From: Glycocaulis sp051859565
GTDB lineage: Bacteria > Pseudomonadota > Alphaproteobacteria > Caulobacterales > Maricaulaceae
Direction: 5' to 3'
NCBI RefSeq assembly: GCF_051859565.1
Contig: NZ_JBHYFK010000008.1
Coordinates: 1-64,000, forward strand
Length of the DNA: 64,000 nucleotides
The first letter of the stretch is position 1. Each line of letters starts with the position of its first letter. A program made the position numbers and the translations under genes. The notes under the pieces are model-generated. The model did no database searches, was not told the origin of the DNA, and saw nothing but the letters and a program-made list of their open reading frames with translations. Below are positions 36,278 to 44,992 of this stretch, piece after piece.

Positions 36278-37546
36278 TCAGAGCGAGAGCGCTTCACCCT
36301 TGAGCAGGCGCGGCAGATCGCCGGTCTCCCCGCCGGCCGTGCGCATGAAGAAGCGGCGCGCCACGGGAATGGCATTGGTCAGGGACAGGCCCAGCCCGCG
36401 CGCATGACGCAGCGCCGTATTGTCGTTGGAAAAGAGCAGGTTGAAAGCATCAGTGCCGAGCGCAAGGGCGGCTGAATCCGTCTTGCGCCAGCGCTCATAG
36501 CGGGTCAGCGCAGCCTGCGATCCCGGATCGAGCCCGGCGCGCAGGGCATCGACGATCACTTCGCACAGGGCGGCCGCGTCGCGAATGCCCAGATTGAAGC
36601 CCTGCCCGGCAATGGGGTGGATGGTGCGCGCCGCATCGCCCGCCAGCGCCAGACGCTCTGCTGTGAAGCGTTCGGCCAGCATCAGGCCCAGCGGATAGAT
36701 GTGGACCTGGCTCACCGGCTTCACTTCGCCCAGAAAATCACCGAAGCGCGCTTCGAGCGCTTCCTGAAAGCCTTGCGGGTCAAGCGCGGCAATGGCGCGC
36801 GCGGGCGCGTCCTTCTCGGTCCAGACAAGGCTGGAACGGTTGCCGGTCAGGGGCAGGATGGCGAACGGCCCGCCCGGCATGAAATATTCATACGCCACGC
36901 CCTCATGGGGCAGTTCATGCTCTACGGTCAGCACGATGGCCGACTGGCCGTACCGGCGTCCGAGCGAGCGGATACCGGCCCCCTCGCGGAGACGTGACAT
37001 CTTGCCATCACAGGCCACGATCAGGCTTGCCCGCACCGTATCGCCGCCATCAAGCTCCAGCACGGCGTGGCCGGAATGTGCCTGCATGGAGAGGGCGCGG
37101 CGCGGCGCAAAGACCGGCAGGCCGGTCTCATGGGCGCATTTGGCCGCCGCGATGCGGGTATGGCGGTTCTCCACCATGTATCCCAGCGGTTCGCCGTCTT
37201 CGCGCGGATGGATCTCGCGCCGGTCGAAATGCAGGCTGTCGACGCCGGGGCCGCCGGCTTTCAGCCCGTCGAGCGGACGCCCGTCCACGACCAGAATATC
37301 CTCGATGCGCTGGGCCTGGCCTTTGAGATGCTTGGCCACGCCAATCTGTTCCAGCATGCGCCATGAGGTGTAGGCGAGCGCAGAAGCGCGCCCGTCAAAG
37401 GCGATATCGGCTTGAGCATCCAGGGGAAGGGCGTCGATTACCGCCACTTTCACGCCCGCGCGGTGCAGGGCGAGCGCGAGGGTCAGCCCGGCCAGTCCGC
37501 CGCCGGACACCACCACATCGCCGTCAAAAAGCATTTTGCCTGTCAT
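36278..37546 (-). CDS. UbiH/UbiF/Coq6-family FAD monooxygenase
   Basis: 422 residues. The dinucleotide site is VVVSGGGLAGLTLALAL near the N-terminus; the second FAD motif is GDAARTIHPIAGQGFNLGIRD near residue 310. These are hallmarks of ubiquinone-ring hydroxylases. Which ring position it hydroxylates cannot be told, because alphaproteobacterial UbiL/UbiM/UbiH overlap in specificity. The start may be ATG 37546 or 37534. It stands alone, downstream of structured intergenic DNA. Confidence 0.9.
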   Translation of the reverse strand: MTGKMLFDGDVVVSGGGLAGLTLALALHRAGVKVAVIDALPLDAQADIAFDGRASALAYTSWRMLEQIGVAKHLKGQAQRIEDILVVDGRPLDGLKAGGPGVDSLHFDRREIHPREDGEPLGYMVENRHTRIAAAKCAHETGLPVFAPRRALSMQAHSGHAVLELDGGDTVRASLIVACDGKMSRLREGAGIRSLGRRYGQSAIVLTVEHELPHEGVAYEYFMPGGPFAILPLTGNRSSLVWTEKDAPARAIAALDPQGFQEALEARFGDFLGEVKPVSQVHIYPLGLMLAERFTAERLALAGDAARTIHPIAGQGFNLGIRDAAALCEVIVDALRAGLDPGSQAALTRYERWRKTDSAALALGTDAFNLLFSNDNTALRHARGLGLSLTNAIPVARRFFMRTAGGETGDLPRLLKGEALSL

Positions 37547-37701
37547 GGCGGTGAGACTAGCCGATCAGGCGGCTAAAGGAAGCGGGGCAAATGCCGCAGG
37601 GTGGGTATTACTTTTCTTGATGCTCCGCACATCCGTGCGTCGCTTCGGGCAATCCCCGATCGAGCCGGGGACAGGCAGTGCCCGGCGGCCGGTCGGCCTT
37701 G

Positions 37702-37778
37702 CGGACCGCTTCGCGGTCCGAAGAGCGCGAACGCGCGCCCGCGACTTTTCGCGGAACATCGCAACGCGGATGCGTTGC
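37702..37778. repeat. Array of short hairpins upstream of the chrR stop
   Basis: Three hairpins in a row: CGGACCGC/GCGGTCCG with a TTC loop (37702-37720), CCGCGA/TCGCGG (37739-37754) and GCAACGC/GCGTTGC (37761-37778). No T-run follows any of them. They fill the 236-bp gap between the start of the UbiH-type gene and the end of the chrR gene, both on the minus strand. They look like a mosaic of dispersed palindromic units rather than a terminator. Confidence 0.55.
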
Positions 37779-37782
37779 GGAA

Positions 37783-38487
37783 CTAAGATCCTGTCATCCC
37801 GCCGAGCGCGCGCTGCACCCAGCCCAGAGGGCCGGTGAAAGCCAGCGGGCCATCAGTGACGGCCAGCGCAATGCAGACCTCGCCTGCTTCTGCTACCGGC
37901 TTGTGCTCGATGTCCGGGTCGGCAACGCTCAGATCGCCCTTGCCATAGCGGGCAAGCCCGTCATGGAAGGCGCCACACAGCACCAGGGTAAATTCCTTGC
38001 AGTCATGGGTGTGGCGCGGCACGCCATGGCCTGGCTCCAGCCGGATCAGCTCGGCCTTGGCACCGTCCTCGCGCATCAGCTCCATGATGCGCACGCCGGG
38101 GCCCGCAAACTGCCAGTTGCCAGCCGCTTCCAGCGCCAGATCGCGCACCGGCTCAGGCAGGGCCAGAAGCTCATCAAGCGACTGGCTGGCAAGTTTCGCC
38201 GCCTTGCGGGCGGAATCGTGATTGACCATTTGCGACGGACCGGCCTCACCGGCAGCGGCCGCTTCGGTGTCTAGGATGGCGAAGAGATCGTCCATGGCGC
38301 CGGGGCGCAGCGGAGCAGGCGCCATCGCGGTCAGAAGCACGCCTCCAATCCGCTCGGCATCGCTGCACAGCTCAAAGACCTGCGGGTCCAGCGCGGCTTG
38401 CGTATCAAGCAGCAGGCGCATCGGGCCAGACAGGGCGCCTGAAGCGTAGGCGGAGAAAATTTCGTCACCGAGGCTCTGGTGGGTCAT
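37783..38487 (-). CDS. chrR: ChrR-family anti-sigma factor with cupin domain
   Basis: 234 residues. The N-terminal half has the anti-sigma domain layout of ChrR but not its zinc site: where Rhodobacter ChrR has His6, His31, Cys35 and Cys38, this protein has H3, Q30, D34 and V37. The C-terminal cupin keeps its metal ligands, H159, H161, E165 and H195 (PRHTHDCKEF and IEHKP). It should hold the ECF sigma factor encoded just upstream and release it on stress such as singlet oxygen; how it binds without the zinc site is open. Confidence 0.88.
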   Translation of the reverse strand: MTHQSLGDEIFSAYASGALSGPMRLLLDTQAALDPQVFELCSDAERIGGVLLTAMAPAPLRPGAMDDLFAILDTEAAAAGEAGPSQMVNHDSARKAAKLASQSLDELLALPEPVRDLALEAAGNWQFAGPGVRIMELMREDGAKAELIRLEPGHGVPRHTHDCKEFTLVLCGAFHDGLARYGKGDLSVADPDIEHKPVAEAGEVCIALAVTDGPLAFTGPLGWVQRALGGMTGS

Positions 38488-38584
38488 GGCGTCAGTCTGG
38501 TCTCATCTGGATGCGAGTTCGGGGATATTGATCGTGCCTATAACACTTCAAGGGTTGGCCGATGGTTATTGCAGTTCGTCCTGG

Positions 38585-39214
38585 CTAGAGATCGTCGGCG
38601 TCGAGATGTTTTCGCAACTTGTCGAATGCGAGGCGCAGCCGGGACTTCACGGTTCCCAGCGGCAGGGCCAGCCGCTCGGCAATCTCGCTATGGGAAAGAC
38701 CGTCAAAAAAGGCGAGCTGCAAAAGCGATAGCTGCTCGGCCGGCAAACCTTTCAGCGCCGCCTGCACGCGCAGATCGCGCGCGCTGGCATGGGTGGCCTC
38801 ATCAGGGGCGATTTCAGGCTCCGGCAGCAGAGAGGGCTCGTCCGGGTCGAGCGCCGGTTTTGACGCGCGGCGGGCTATGTCGATGCGCTTGTTGCGCGCT
38901 ATGCGGAATATCCAGGTGGAGGCCGAAGCCTGCGTCCGGTCAAACTGATGAGCCTTGCGCCAGACGGTCAGCATGACCTCCTGGGCAATTTCCTCGGCGA
39001 GCGCATCGTCGGCATTCAGCCGCAAAAGATAGGATTTCACGCGTGGCGCGAAGAAATTGAACAGGGTTGCGAACGCCGCGCGGTTCTGCCGGGCGGTTTC
39101 CTCCACAAGCGCGTCAAGCGTCTCGCGCCCTTGCGGGACGTCAGTCCTGATCTTGAAGTCCGCCAAGGAGGATAATCGCTCTCGCGCCCCGGATTGCACC
39201 AAACAGACATGCAC
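38585..39214 (-). CDS. ECF sigma factor, RpoE/ECF11-like
   Basis: 209 residues. Region 2 is seen in FATLFNFFAPRVKSYLLRLN and the ASTWIFRIARNKRIDIAR core-binding/-10 part; region 4 is in SHSEIAERLALPLGTVKSRL with its helix-turn-helix. The ChrR-type anti-sigma gene follows 97 bases downstream on the same strand, the standard pair in oxidative/singlet-oxygen response. The start is uncertain because AAGG stands too close to the ATG and GTG/TTG codons follow. No -35/-10 pair for self-regulation could be fixed. Confidence 0.9.
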   Translation of the reverse strand: MHVCLVQSGARERLSSLADFKIRTDVPQGRETLDALVEETARQNRAAFATLFNFFAPRVKSYLLRLNADDALAEEIAQEVMLTVWRKAHQFDRTQASASTWIFRIARNKRIDIARRASKPALDPDEPSLLPEPEIAPDEATHASARDLRVQAALKGLPAEQLSLLQLAFFDGLSHSEIAERLALPLGTVKSRLRLAFDKLRKHLDADDL

Positions 39215-39312
39215 CTTAACGCGGTTTAAAGAGCTACGCGCCTTGAAATCGCCGTTACGAGAGCAGAAACATAACCGGCCTGCAGCCAGCCGCCATTACA
39301 GGAACCCGCGCC

Positions 39313-39816
39313 ATGCGCCTCGCCCTTGCCTCCGCCGCCTTTTGCGCCCTTGCCCTTTGTGCGCCGTCCTTTGCCCAGGCACCTGATTTTCAGGGCCAGC
39401 ACAATGACTGGCGCGTCTTCACCCGCGGAAGCGGGGCAGAACGCATCTGCTATGCGGTCACCCGCCCCACCGATTCGCGGCCTGGCACGGTCGATCATGG
39501 CGATGTGTATTTCTTCGTGTCCAGCTGGGCGAACGGGGCCGCGCGCGAGCAGCCAAGCTTTCTGGCCGGCTATGAGCTGCGTGCCGACAATCCGCCGCGC
39601 GCCACTGTCGGCTCTGACCGTGTGAGCATGTATGTCGATGAGCGTGAAGGCTTTGTCGAAGAGCCACGCGAAGAGGCCCGGCTGGTCGATGCCATGCGGC
39701 GCGGCGCCACCATGCGGATCGAGGCAGTGTCCGCGCGCGGCACCAACACGGCCTACACCTTCTCGCTGTCAGGCGTGACGGCTGCCCTGCGCCAGGCCAG
39801 CGAGCTGTGCCGCTAG
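39313..39816 (+). CDS. Invasion-associated locus B (IalB) family protein
   Basis: 167 residues with a signal peptide (cleavage near SFA-QAP). The family pattern is present: W-x-VF, CYAVTRP, GDVYFFVSSW, a GYELR turn, AMRRGATM, the SARGTNTAYTFSLSG strand and the final cysteine. Despite the name, IalB-type proteins are general periplasmic proteins in many free-living alphaproteobacteria, so no role in host invasion is implied. It is divergent from the ECF sigma gene and convergent with phaZ. Confidence 0.88.
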   Translation: MRLALASAAFCALALCAPSFAQAPDFQGQHNDWRVFTRGSGAERICYAVTRPTDSRPGTVDHGDVYFFVSSWANGAAREQPSFLAGYELRADNPPRATVGSDRVSMYVDEREGFVEEPREEARLVDAMRRGATMRIEAVSARGTNTAYTFSLSGVTAALRQASELCR

Positions 39817-39823
39817 AGGGGCC

Positions 39824-41101
39824 TCAGGCGGCCTTGCCCTTTGCCGCGCGGCTATGGCGCTCCATGAACGCGTTCATGCGCGGGACGATCTCCTCGCGGA
39901 AGCGCCGCCCGTTGAACACGCCATAATGGCCGACATCGGGCTGGATATAGTCCTCGCGCAGGGTTTTGGGCAGGCCCGAACAGAGCGTGTGGGCGGCCTG
40001 CGTCTGGCCGATACCGGAAATATCGTCATTCTCGCCCTCGACGGTGAGAAGCGCGATATCGGTTATGGCTGACGGGTCGACCCGCCGGCCCTTCACCTCG
40101 AAATTGCCTTGCGGCAAAGCGTGGGCCTGGAACACGTCGGTGATGGTTTCGAGGTAGAATTCCTCGGTCAGGTCCATGACCGACAGATATTCGTCATAGA
40201 ACTGGCGGTGCTTGTCGGTGCTGTCGCCATCGCCTTTCACCAGATTGGCGAAATAGTCGTAATGGGCATCGACATGGCGCTCATAGTTCATGTTGATGAA
40301 GCCGGTGAGCTGCAGGAAGCCCGGATAGACCCGGCGCAGCGCGCCCGGATACACGGTGGGCACGGTGTGGATCAGATTGTCACGGAACCATTCAAACGGG
40401 CGTTCTTCAGCCAGCTTGTTGGGCACGGTGGGGCTTTTGCGCGCATCAATGGGCGAACCCATGAAGGTCATCGTGGCGGGACGCGCCGGATCCTTGTCCT
40501 GCGCCATCAGTGACAGGGCCGCCAGCACCGGCGGGCCAGGCTGGCAGACGGCCGCCACGTGAGCACCGGGGCCGATGACTGTAATCATCTCGCGGACGTA
40601 TTCGGCGTAATCGCCCAGCCCGAACCGGCCTTCCATCACTGGCACCATGCGCGCATCGGCCCAGTCGGTGATGTACACTTCATGGGTGGGCAGGAAGGCC
40701 TCTACCGTGCCGCGCAGCAGCGTGGCGTAATGGCCGGACATGGGCGCGACCAGCAGAAGCTTGGGATCGTTGAGCGCGGACTCTTTGACCTTGCGCGCGG
40801 CGGCGCGCGCGGCCCGGTCGCGGGCGAAATGCACCAGATTGCAGAACGGCTTGCGCCAGACGGTTTCCACTTCGATGCCAACCGGCGCGCCGTTGACTTC
40901 GGTTTGCTCGATGCCCCATTCCGGCTTGCCGTAATAGCGCGTCAGGCTTTCAAACACGTCCGCGGCAGCAGCAGCGGTGCGCCCGGCCAGCGTGTCGCCC
41001 ATCGGGTTTAGCGGCGAGCGCAGCGAGGAGCGGGCCACATTGGCCGCAGTGCGCCAGGGCAGCATGGCGGCACGGGTCATTTCCATGAAGGTGTAAAGCA
41101 T
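39824..41101 (-). CDS. phaZ: Intracellular polyhydroxybutyrate depolymerase PhaZ
   Basis: 425 residues. The nucleophile is a cysteine, C186, in AAVCQPGPP, which distinguishes intracellular PhaZ from lipase-box esterases. The other triad members are expected at the Asp in VEGENDDISG and the His in DVGHYGVFNG. It breaks down stored PHB granules. Length is normal. Other pha genes are not in the window. It shares its strand with the upstream SCO1/SenC gene, 58 bases away. Confidence 0.93.
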   Translation of the reverse strand: MLYTFMEMTRAAMLPWRTAANVARSSLRSPLNPMGDTLAGRTAAAAADVFESLTRYYGKPEWGIEQTEVNGAPVGIEVETVWRKPFCNLVHFARDRAARAAARKVKESALNDPKLLLVAPMSGHYATLLRGTVEAFLPTHEVYITDWADARMVPVMEGRFGLGDYAEYVREMITVIGPGAHVAAVCQPGPPVLAALSLMAQDKDPARPATMTFMGSPIDARKSPTVPNKLAEERPFEWFRDNLIHTVPTVYPGALRRVYPGFLQLTGFINMNYERHVDAHYDYFANLVKGDGDSTDKHRQFYDEYLSVMDLTEEFYLETITDVFQAHALPQGNFEVKGRRVDPSAITDIALLTVEGENDDISGIGQTQAAHTLCSGLPKTLREDYIQPDVGHYGVFNGRRFREEIVPRMNAFMERHSRAAKGKAA

Positions 41102-41159
41102 TGAAAATCAGGCCTCCGGCCTATCGGGCCTTAATGCCCGCAGGATTTCAGGACGGCGA

Positions 41160-41804
41160 TCATGCGCCTTCTTCCTGTAAAAATCGTTGCAGGGATTGCG
41201 CAATGCGTTCGGGCGGCGTGGCGTGGGGGAAAACCTCCACAAAACGGCCCTGCCGGTCCATCAGATAGATAAGCGAGGAATGGTCGATCAGATACTCGGC
41301 CATGGAGGCATCCGCTTCGGAGCGGGCATAGTAGACGCGGTAGGCGCGTGCGGCTGTCTGGATCTGCTCTGCCGAGCCCGTCAGGCCGATCAGGCCTTCG
41401 GGAAAGACCGGCGTCTCGACATATTGTGCCAGTGCCTCGGGTGTGTCGCGCTCAGGATCGAGGCTGATGAGGAGAGGCTGGAACTGGGCGCGCTGCGCTT
41501 CGTCCAGCTCTTCGAGCGCCTGCGCCATCAGCTGCAGCGACATCGGGCACACATCGGGGCAATAGGTGAAGCCGAAATAGATCAGCATGGGCCGGCCTTC
41601 GAAATCGGCGTTCGTCACCGTTTCGCCGGTATGGGCCACCAGTTCGAAATCGCCGCCAATCAGGGCCTGTCCGCTTTCACGCACGCCGGGGGCGGCGTTC
41701 GGGCGCTGTCCGCTGGCATAGACAAGCGCGGCAACAGCAATAACTACACAGACGGCGCTGGCGATGACGGGAAAAAGCCAGGCAGGACGGTTTGACCAGT
41801 TCAC
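41160..41804 (-). CDS. senC: SCO1/SenC copper chaperone
   Basis: 214 residues with an N-terminal membrane anchor (about 10-30) and a thioredoxin-like domain in the periplasm. Copper ligands are C82 and C86 (YCPDVCPM) and H175 (IDHSS). It is needed for the CuA centre of cytochrome oxidase. It is divergent from regB, 103 bases away, recalling the regB-senC-regA cluster of Rhodobacter, where SenC/PrrC also feeds redox state to RegB. Confidence 0.93.
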   Translation of the reverse strand: MNWSNRPAWLFPVIASAVCVVIAVAALVYASGQRPNAAPGVRESGQALIGGDFELVAHTGETVTNADFEGRPMLIYFGFTYCPDVCPMSLQLMAQALEELDEAQRAQFQPLLISLDPERDTPEALAQYVETPVFPEGLIGLTGSAEQIQTAARAYRVYYARSEADASMAEYLIDHSSLIYLMDRQGRFVEVFPHATPPERIAQSLQRFLQEEGA

Positions 41805-41907
41805 GGATGCCCGCTCCTCGGTATGCTTCTGACCGAATAGATAGGGCGCAAATTACCGTCCTGTCGAGGCGCTACGCTGCGTCGCAGCACAAGCTTGGAG
41901 ACCAGAC

Positions 41908-43221
41908 TTGGCCCTTTTCCACACTGATGCCGACGAAAGCAGCGCCGATCCCTCCCTGACTCCGCTCTTCGGGCGGGTCCGGCTGCGCACCCTTATCGTA
42001 TTGAGATGGCTGGCGGTTACCGGCCAGACCATCACCGTTTTCGGCGTACACTTCATCCTCGGCTTCGACCTGCCGCTGGCCTTGTGCCTGGCCGCAATCG
42101 GAGCCAGCGCCGCTCTCAACCTTGTGATCGCGTGGACCCAGCCGGTCCAGCGCTTTGCCACCGAGCGCGAGAGCTTTGCCCAGCTCGCCTTTGACGTGAT
42201 GCAGGTGATTGTGCTGGTGGCGCTGACGGGGGGCACATCCAACCCGTTCGCCTTTGTCGTGGCCGCGCCCGTGCTGATTGGCGTGGCGGCCCTGCCGGTG
42301 CGCTGGTGGATGACGCTGGCCGCGCTGACCATTGCCGGGTCGCTGGCGATGAGTGTCTGGCACATGGCCCTGCCGTGGAGTGACTGGGCCGGGGAGATAA
42401 ACCTGCCGCCCCTTTATCAGGCGGGCCTGTGGCTGGCGCTGGTCATCACCATCGCCTTCACGGCGGTTTATGCCTGGCGGGTCGGAAGCGAGGCAAGGCG
42501 CATGGGTGCGGCGCTGGCGGCGACACAGAGCGTGCTGGCACGCGAACAGCGCCTGTCGGCCCTTGGCGCCCTGTCGGCGGCAGCGGCCCACGAGCTGGGC
42601 ACGCCGCTCGCCACCATCCAGTTGACGGCCAAAGAGATGGCCCGCGCGCTGAAAGACCCGGAGTTGCAGGAGGACGCCGCTCTTCTGGTGTCGCAGGCAG
42701 AGCGCTGCCGCGATATTCTCAGGCGCCTGTCCCAGACCCCCAGCGATACCGACCAGATGCATGACCGCATGGCGCTGGGCGATGTGCTGGAGGAGGCTTC
42801 AGCGCCACTGAAGGGGCTCGGCGCGGCGATTCTGATTGATATGGAGGGCGAAGATGGTGCGCCGCTTGTGCGCCGCAGGCCTGAGCTCATCTATGCGCTG
42901 GGCAATTTTGTCGAGAACGCTGTCGATTTCGCCCGCGCCGAGGTGTACCTGACCGCAAGCGCGAGCGCGGACCGCTTTACCATCACGGTGAGCGATGACG
43001 GGCCGGGCTTTCCCGCTGACATTCTCTCCAAGCTGGGCGAGCCGTATATCACCACGCGCCGCCACGAGCCGGGGCCCGGCGGGCTGGGGCTGGGCGTGTT
43101 CATTGCCACCACGCTGATCGAGCGGCTGGGCGGTGTTGTCCGGTTTGAAAACCGGGCCGGGCGCAGCGGCGCACAAGTGGTCATGACCCTTCCGCGCAAG
43201 GGGCTGGAGCTGCCGGCCTGA
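41908..43221 (+). CDS. regB: Redox sensor histidine kinase RegB/PrrB
   Basis: 437 residues with a TTG start preceded by GGAG at eight bases. Six membrane segments fill residues 25-190, with the quinone-site motif GGTSNPF at 108-114. The H-box histidine is H228 in AAAHELGTPLAT, and the redox-active cysteine of the RegB family is C267 in AERCRDIL. N and G boxes follow (ENAVDFA, DDGPGF, GGLGLGVF). It phosphorylates RegA when the respiratory chain is reduced. Confidence 0.95.
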   Translation: MALFHTDADESSADPSLTPLFGRVRLRTLIVLRWLAVTGQTITVFGVHFILGFDLPLALCLAAIGASAALNLVIAWTQPVQRFATERESFAQLAFDVMQVIVLVALTGGTSNPFAFVVAAPVLIGVAALPVRWWMTLAALTIAGSLAMSVWHMALPWSDWAGEINLPPLYQAGLWLALVITIAFTAVYAWRVGSEARRMGAALAATQSVLAREQRLSALGALSAAAAHELGTPLATIQLTAKEMARALKDPELQEDAALLVSQAERCRDILRRLSQTPSDTDQMHDRMALGDVLEEASAPLKGLGAAILIDMEGEDGAPLVRRRPELIYALGNFVENAVDFARAEVYLTASASADRFTITVSDDGPGFPADILSKLGEPYITTRRHEPGPGGLGLGVFIATTLIERLGGVVRFENRAGRSGAQVVMTLPRKGLELPA

Positions 43222-43324
43222 CCGGCCAAAGCGGCACAGGTCTTTCCCTGGCCGCCTGCCTGTCCTAGATCAGGGGACAGATTGTTGCTGACCCGCCTGA
43301 ACCTGAAAGGAACCGGGCCTCACC

Positions 43325-43873
43325 ATGACAGAAATGCTCGACCTGCCTGCCGACCGCACGCTTCTCATCCTGGATGATGATGCGCCTTTCCGTAACCGGC
43401 TCGACCGGGCGATGAGCCAGCGCGGATTCGAGGTGACGGCGGTAGGCAGCGTGGCCGAGGCGCTGGAGGTGGCGCGCGACAACCCGCCTGCTTTTGCGGT
43501 GGTCGATCTGCGGCTGGAGGATGGCGACGGGCTGGACGTGGTGCGCGCCCTGCACAGGCACCGCCCGGACTGCCGCGCCGTCATGCTGACGGGCTATGGC
43601 AATATCGCCACGGCTGTGGCGGCGGTGAAATCGGGCGCGATCGACTATCTTTCCAAGCCCGCCGACGCCGATGATGTGGTCAAAGCCCTGCTGGCAGCAC
43701 CTGGCACCAAGCCGGAGCCGCCGGAGAACCCGATGAGCGCGGACCGGGTGCGCTGGGAGCATATCCAGCGCGTGTTCGAGCTGTGTGATCACAACGTGTC
43801 GGAAACGGCCCGCCGGCTGAACATGCACCGGCGCACGCTGCAGCGCATCCTCGCCAAGCGCGCTCCGCGCTAG
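43325..43873 (+). CDS. regA: Response regulator RegA/PrrA/ActR
   Basis: 182 residues. The receiver domain has the phospho-acceptor D61 in VVDLRLEDGDG, the acidic pair in LILDDD, and K in YLSKPA. A Pro-rich hinge leads to a Fis-type helix-turn-helix (VSETARRLNMHRRTLQRIL). It controls respiration, cytochrome and often nitrogen or photosynthesis genes in alphaproteobacteria. It follows regB by about 100 bases. Its stop overlaps the end of convergent mmcB by four bases. Confidence 0.95.
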   Translation: MTEMLDLPADRTLLILDDDAPFRNRLDRAMSQRGFEVTAVGSVAEALEVARDNPPAFAVVDLRLEDGDGLDVVRALHRHRPDCRAVMLTGYGNIATAVAAVKSGAIDYLSKPADADDVVKALLAAPGTKPEPPENPMSADRVRWEHIQRVFELCDHNVSETARRLNMHRRTLQRILAKRAPR

Positions 43874-44331
43874 GGCAGGCGGTCCAGCCGCAAGGCGCGC
43901 TCGGCCGCCGTGCGGGCAAAGCGCAAGGTGATGGATTTGCGCCGGGCGGGGGCCAGCGGATTGACCGGGCTTTCACGCACAATCGCGCCGCCAAACCCGT
44001 CCGCGATGATAAGGCCGGTATGTTCGGGCAGCAGGGCACGCGGGAAGCGTTCCGACACGGCAAAGAAATAGCGGTCGCACCAGTCGAAATATTCGGGCCA
44101 TTTGCCATCGGCGCGAAAGTCTGCCGCGCCGGATTTCACCTCGACAATGACCAGCTCGCCCTTCGGTCCCAGTGCCATCAGGTCTGCCCGGCGCCCGCAG
44201 GGCAGGGAAAATTCCGGTATCGCGGCCAGGCCAAAGCTTGCCAGTACGCGTGCCGCGCCGCGCATCAGGCCCTGCGCATCGTCAATGGCCGGATTGGTAA
44301 GGGAGGCGATGGAGAGGGGTTCAGGCTTCAT
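43870..44331 (-). CDS. mmcB: MmcB-family DNA repair protein
   Basis: 153 residues, DUF1052/PD-(D/E)XK nuclease fold: RRADLMALGPKGELVIVEVKSG holds the Asp, Glu and Lys, and KWPEYFDWCDRYFFAV is a further family signature. MmcB was named for SOS-regulated damage tolerance in alphaproteobacteria. A perfect LexA box lies 12 bases upstream of its start, which supports SOS control here. Confidence 0.92.
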   Translation of the reverse strand: MKPEPLSIASLTNPAIDDAQGLMRGAARVLASFGLAAIPEFSLPCGRRADLMALGPKGELVIVEVKSGAADFRADGKWPEYFDWCDRYFFAVSERFPRALLPEHTGLIIADGFGGAIVRESPVNPLAPARRKSITLRFARTAAERALRLDRLP

Positions 44332-44342
44332 GGGGCAATAAT

Positions 44343-44357
44343 GTTCAAACTTTGTTC
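44343..44357. promoter_or_regulatory. LexA (SOS) box, GTTC-N7-GTTC
   Basis: GTTC (44343-44346), seven bases AAACTTT, GTTC (44354-44357): an exact match to the direct-repeat SOS box of Alphaproteobacteria. It lies in the 88-bp divergent promoter between mmcB (start 44331) and a zincin gene (start 44420), close enough to mmcB to overlap its promoter. It might repress both genes. Confidence 0.85.
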
Positions 44358-44419
44358 CGTTTGCAAGCCCGGCTCATCCTGCATCTAGGCTGGCGCGCTC
44401 TGCCGGGCTAGGAAAAGGC

Positions 44420-44827
44420 ATGACATCGATTTTCAAAGACCAGCTCGCCCCATCCGAAGCCGACTTCCTCGACATGGCCGAGGCGGCCTTTGCGTCCCTG
44501 CCGGAGCCGTTTCGCCAGCTCTGCGGCAATGTGGTGATCCAGATTGCCGATTTTGCCGACGAGGAAACGCTCATAGCGCTGGAGATGGAAAACCCGTACG
44601 AGCTGACCGGGCTCTATCACGGTGTCGATCTGACGGAGAAATCGGTCATGGATCCGGGCATGCCGGACCATGTCTTCCTCTACCGCCTGCCCATTCTGCT
44701 GGAATGGTGCGAGCGCGGGGATGTCGCTCTGGACGATCTCATTACCCATGTGCTCGTCCATGAGATCGGCCATCATTTCGGCCTGTCGGACGATGACATG
44801 CATGCCATTGAGGACAGTGTGGAGTAG
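44420..44827 (+). CDS. Metallopeptidase-family protein (minimal zincin)
   Basis: 135 residues. The zinc motif is HEIGH (114-118) followed by HFGLSDDDM, giving a third ligand at H or D within the extended HExxHxxxxxD pattern. This small family (DUF1025-like) is common in alphaproteobacteria and has no known substrate. It has no signal peptide, so it is cytosolic. It shares a divergent promoter with mmcB, and with it a LexA box. Confidence 0.85.
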   Translation: MTSIFKDQLAPSEADFLDMAEAAFASLPEPFRQLCGNVVIQIADFADEETLIALEMENPYELTGLYHGVDLTEKSVMDPGMPDHVFLYRLPILLEWCERGDVALDDLITHVLVHEIGHHFGLSDDDMHAIEDSVE

Positions 44828-44880
44828 GCTTTTCCCTCGTCCTTCGAGGCGGGGTGTAGAGACTGGCTGGCAACCCTTTT

Positions 44881-44992
44881 CTGGGTCCCCCGTCGGGGCG
44901 GGGGGACCCGGAGACGTTGGCTTTTCGATTAGTCCTGCAAGATTGATTGATGGCCTTTCCACCGGGGTCTCCCGCCCCGACGGGAGACCCAG
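44881..44992. repeat. Long inverted repeat of self-palindromic arms
   Basis: The left arm (44881-44908, CTGGGTCCCCCGTCGGGGCG and on to GGGGACC) and the right arm (44965-44992, GGGTCTCCCGCCCCGACGGG and on to AGACCCAG) are inverted copies with a few changes; each arm also folds on itself. Between them are 56 unremarkable bases. It fills much of the gap between the zincin gene and the convergent sirtuin gene. It is probably a nonautonomous repeat; a double terminator role is possible but there is no T-run. Confidence 0.65.
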
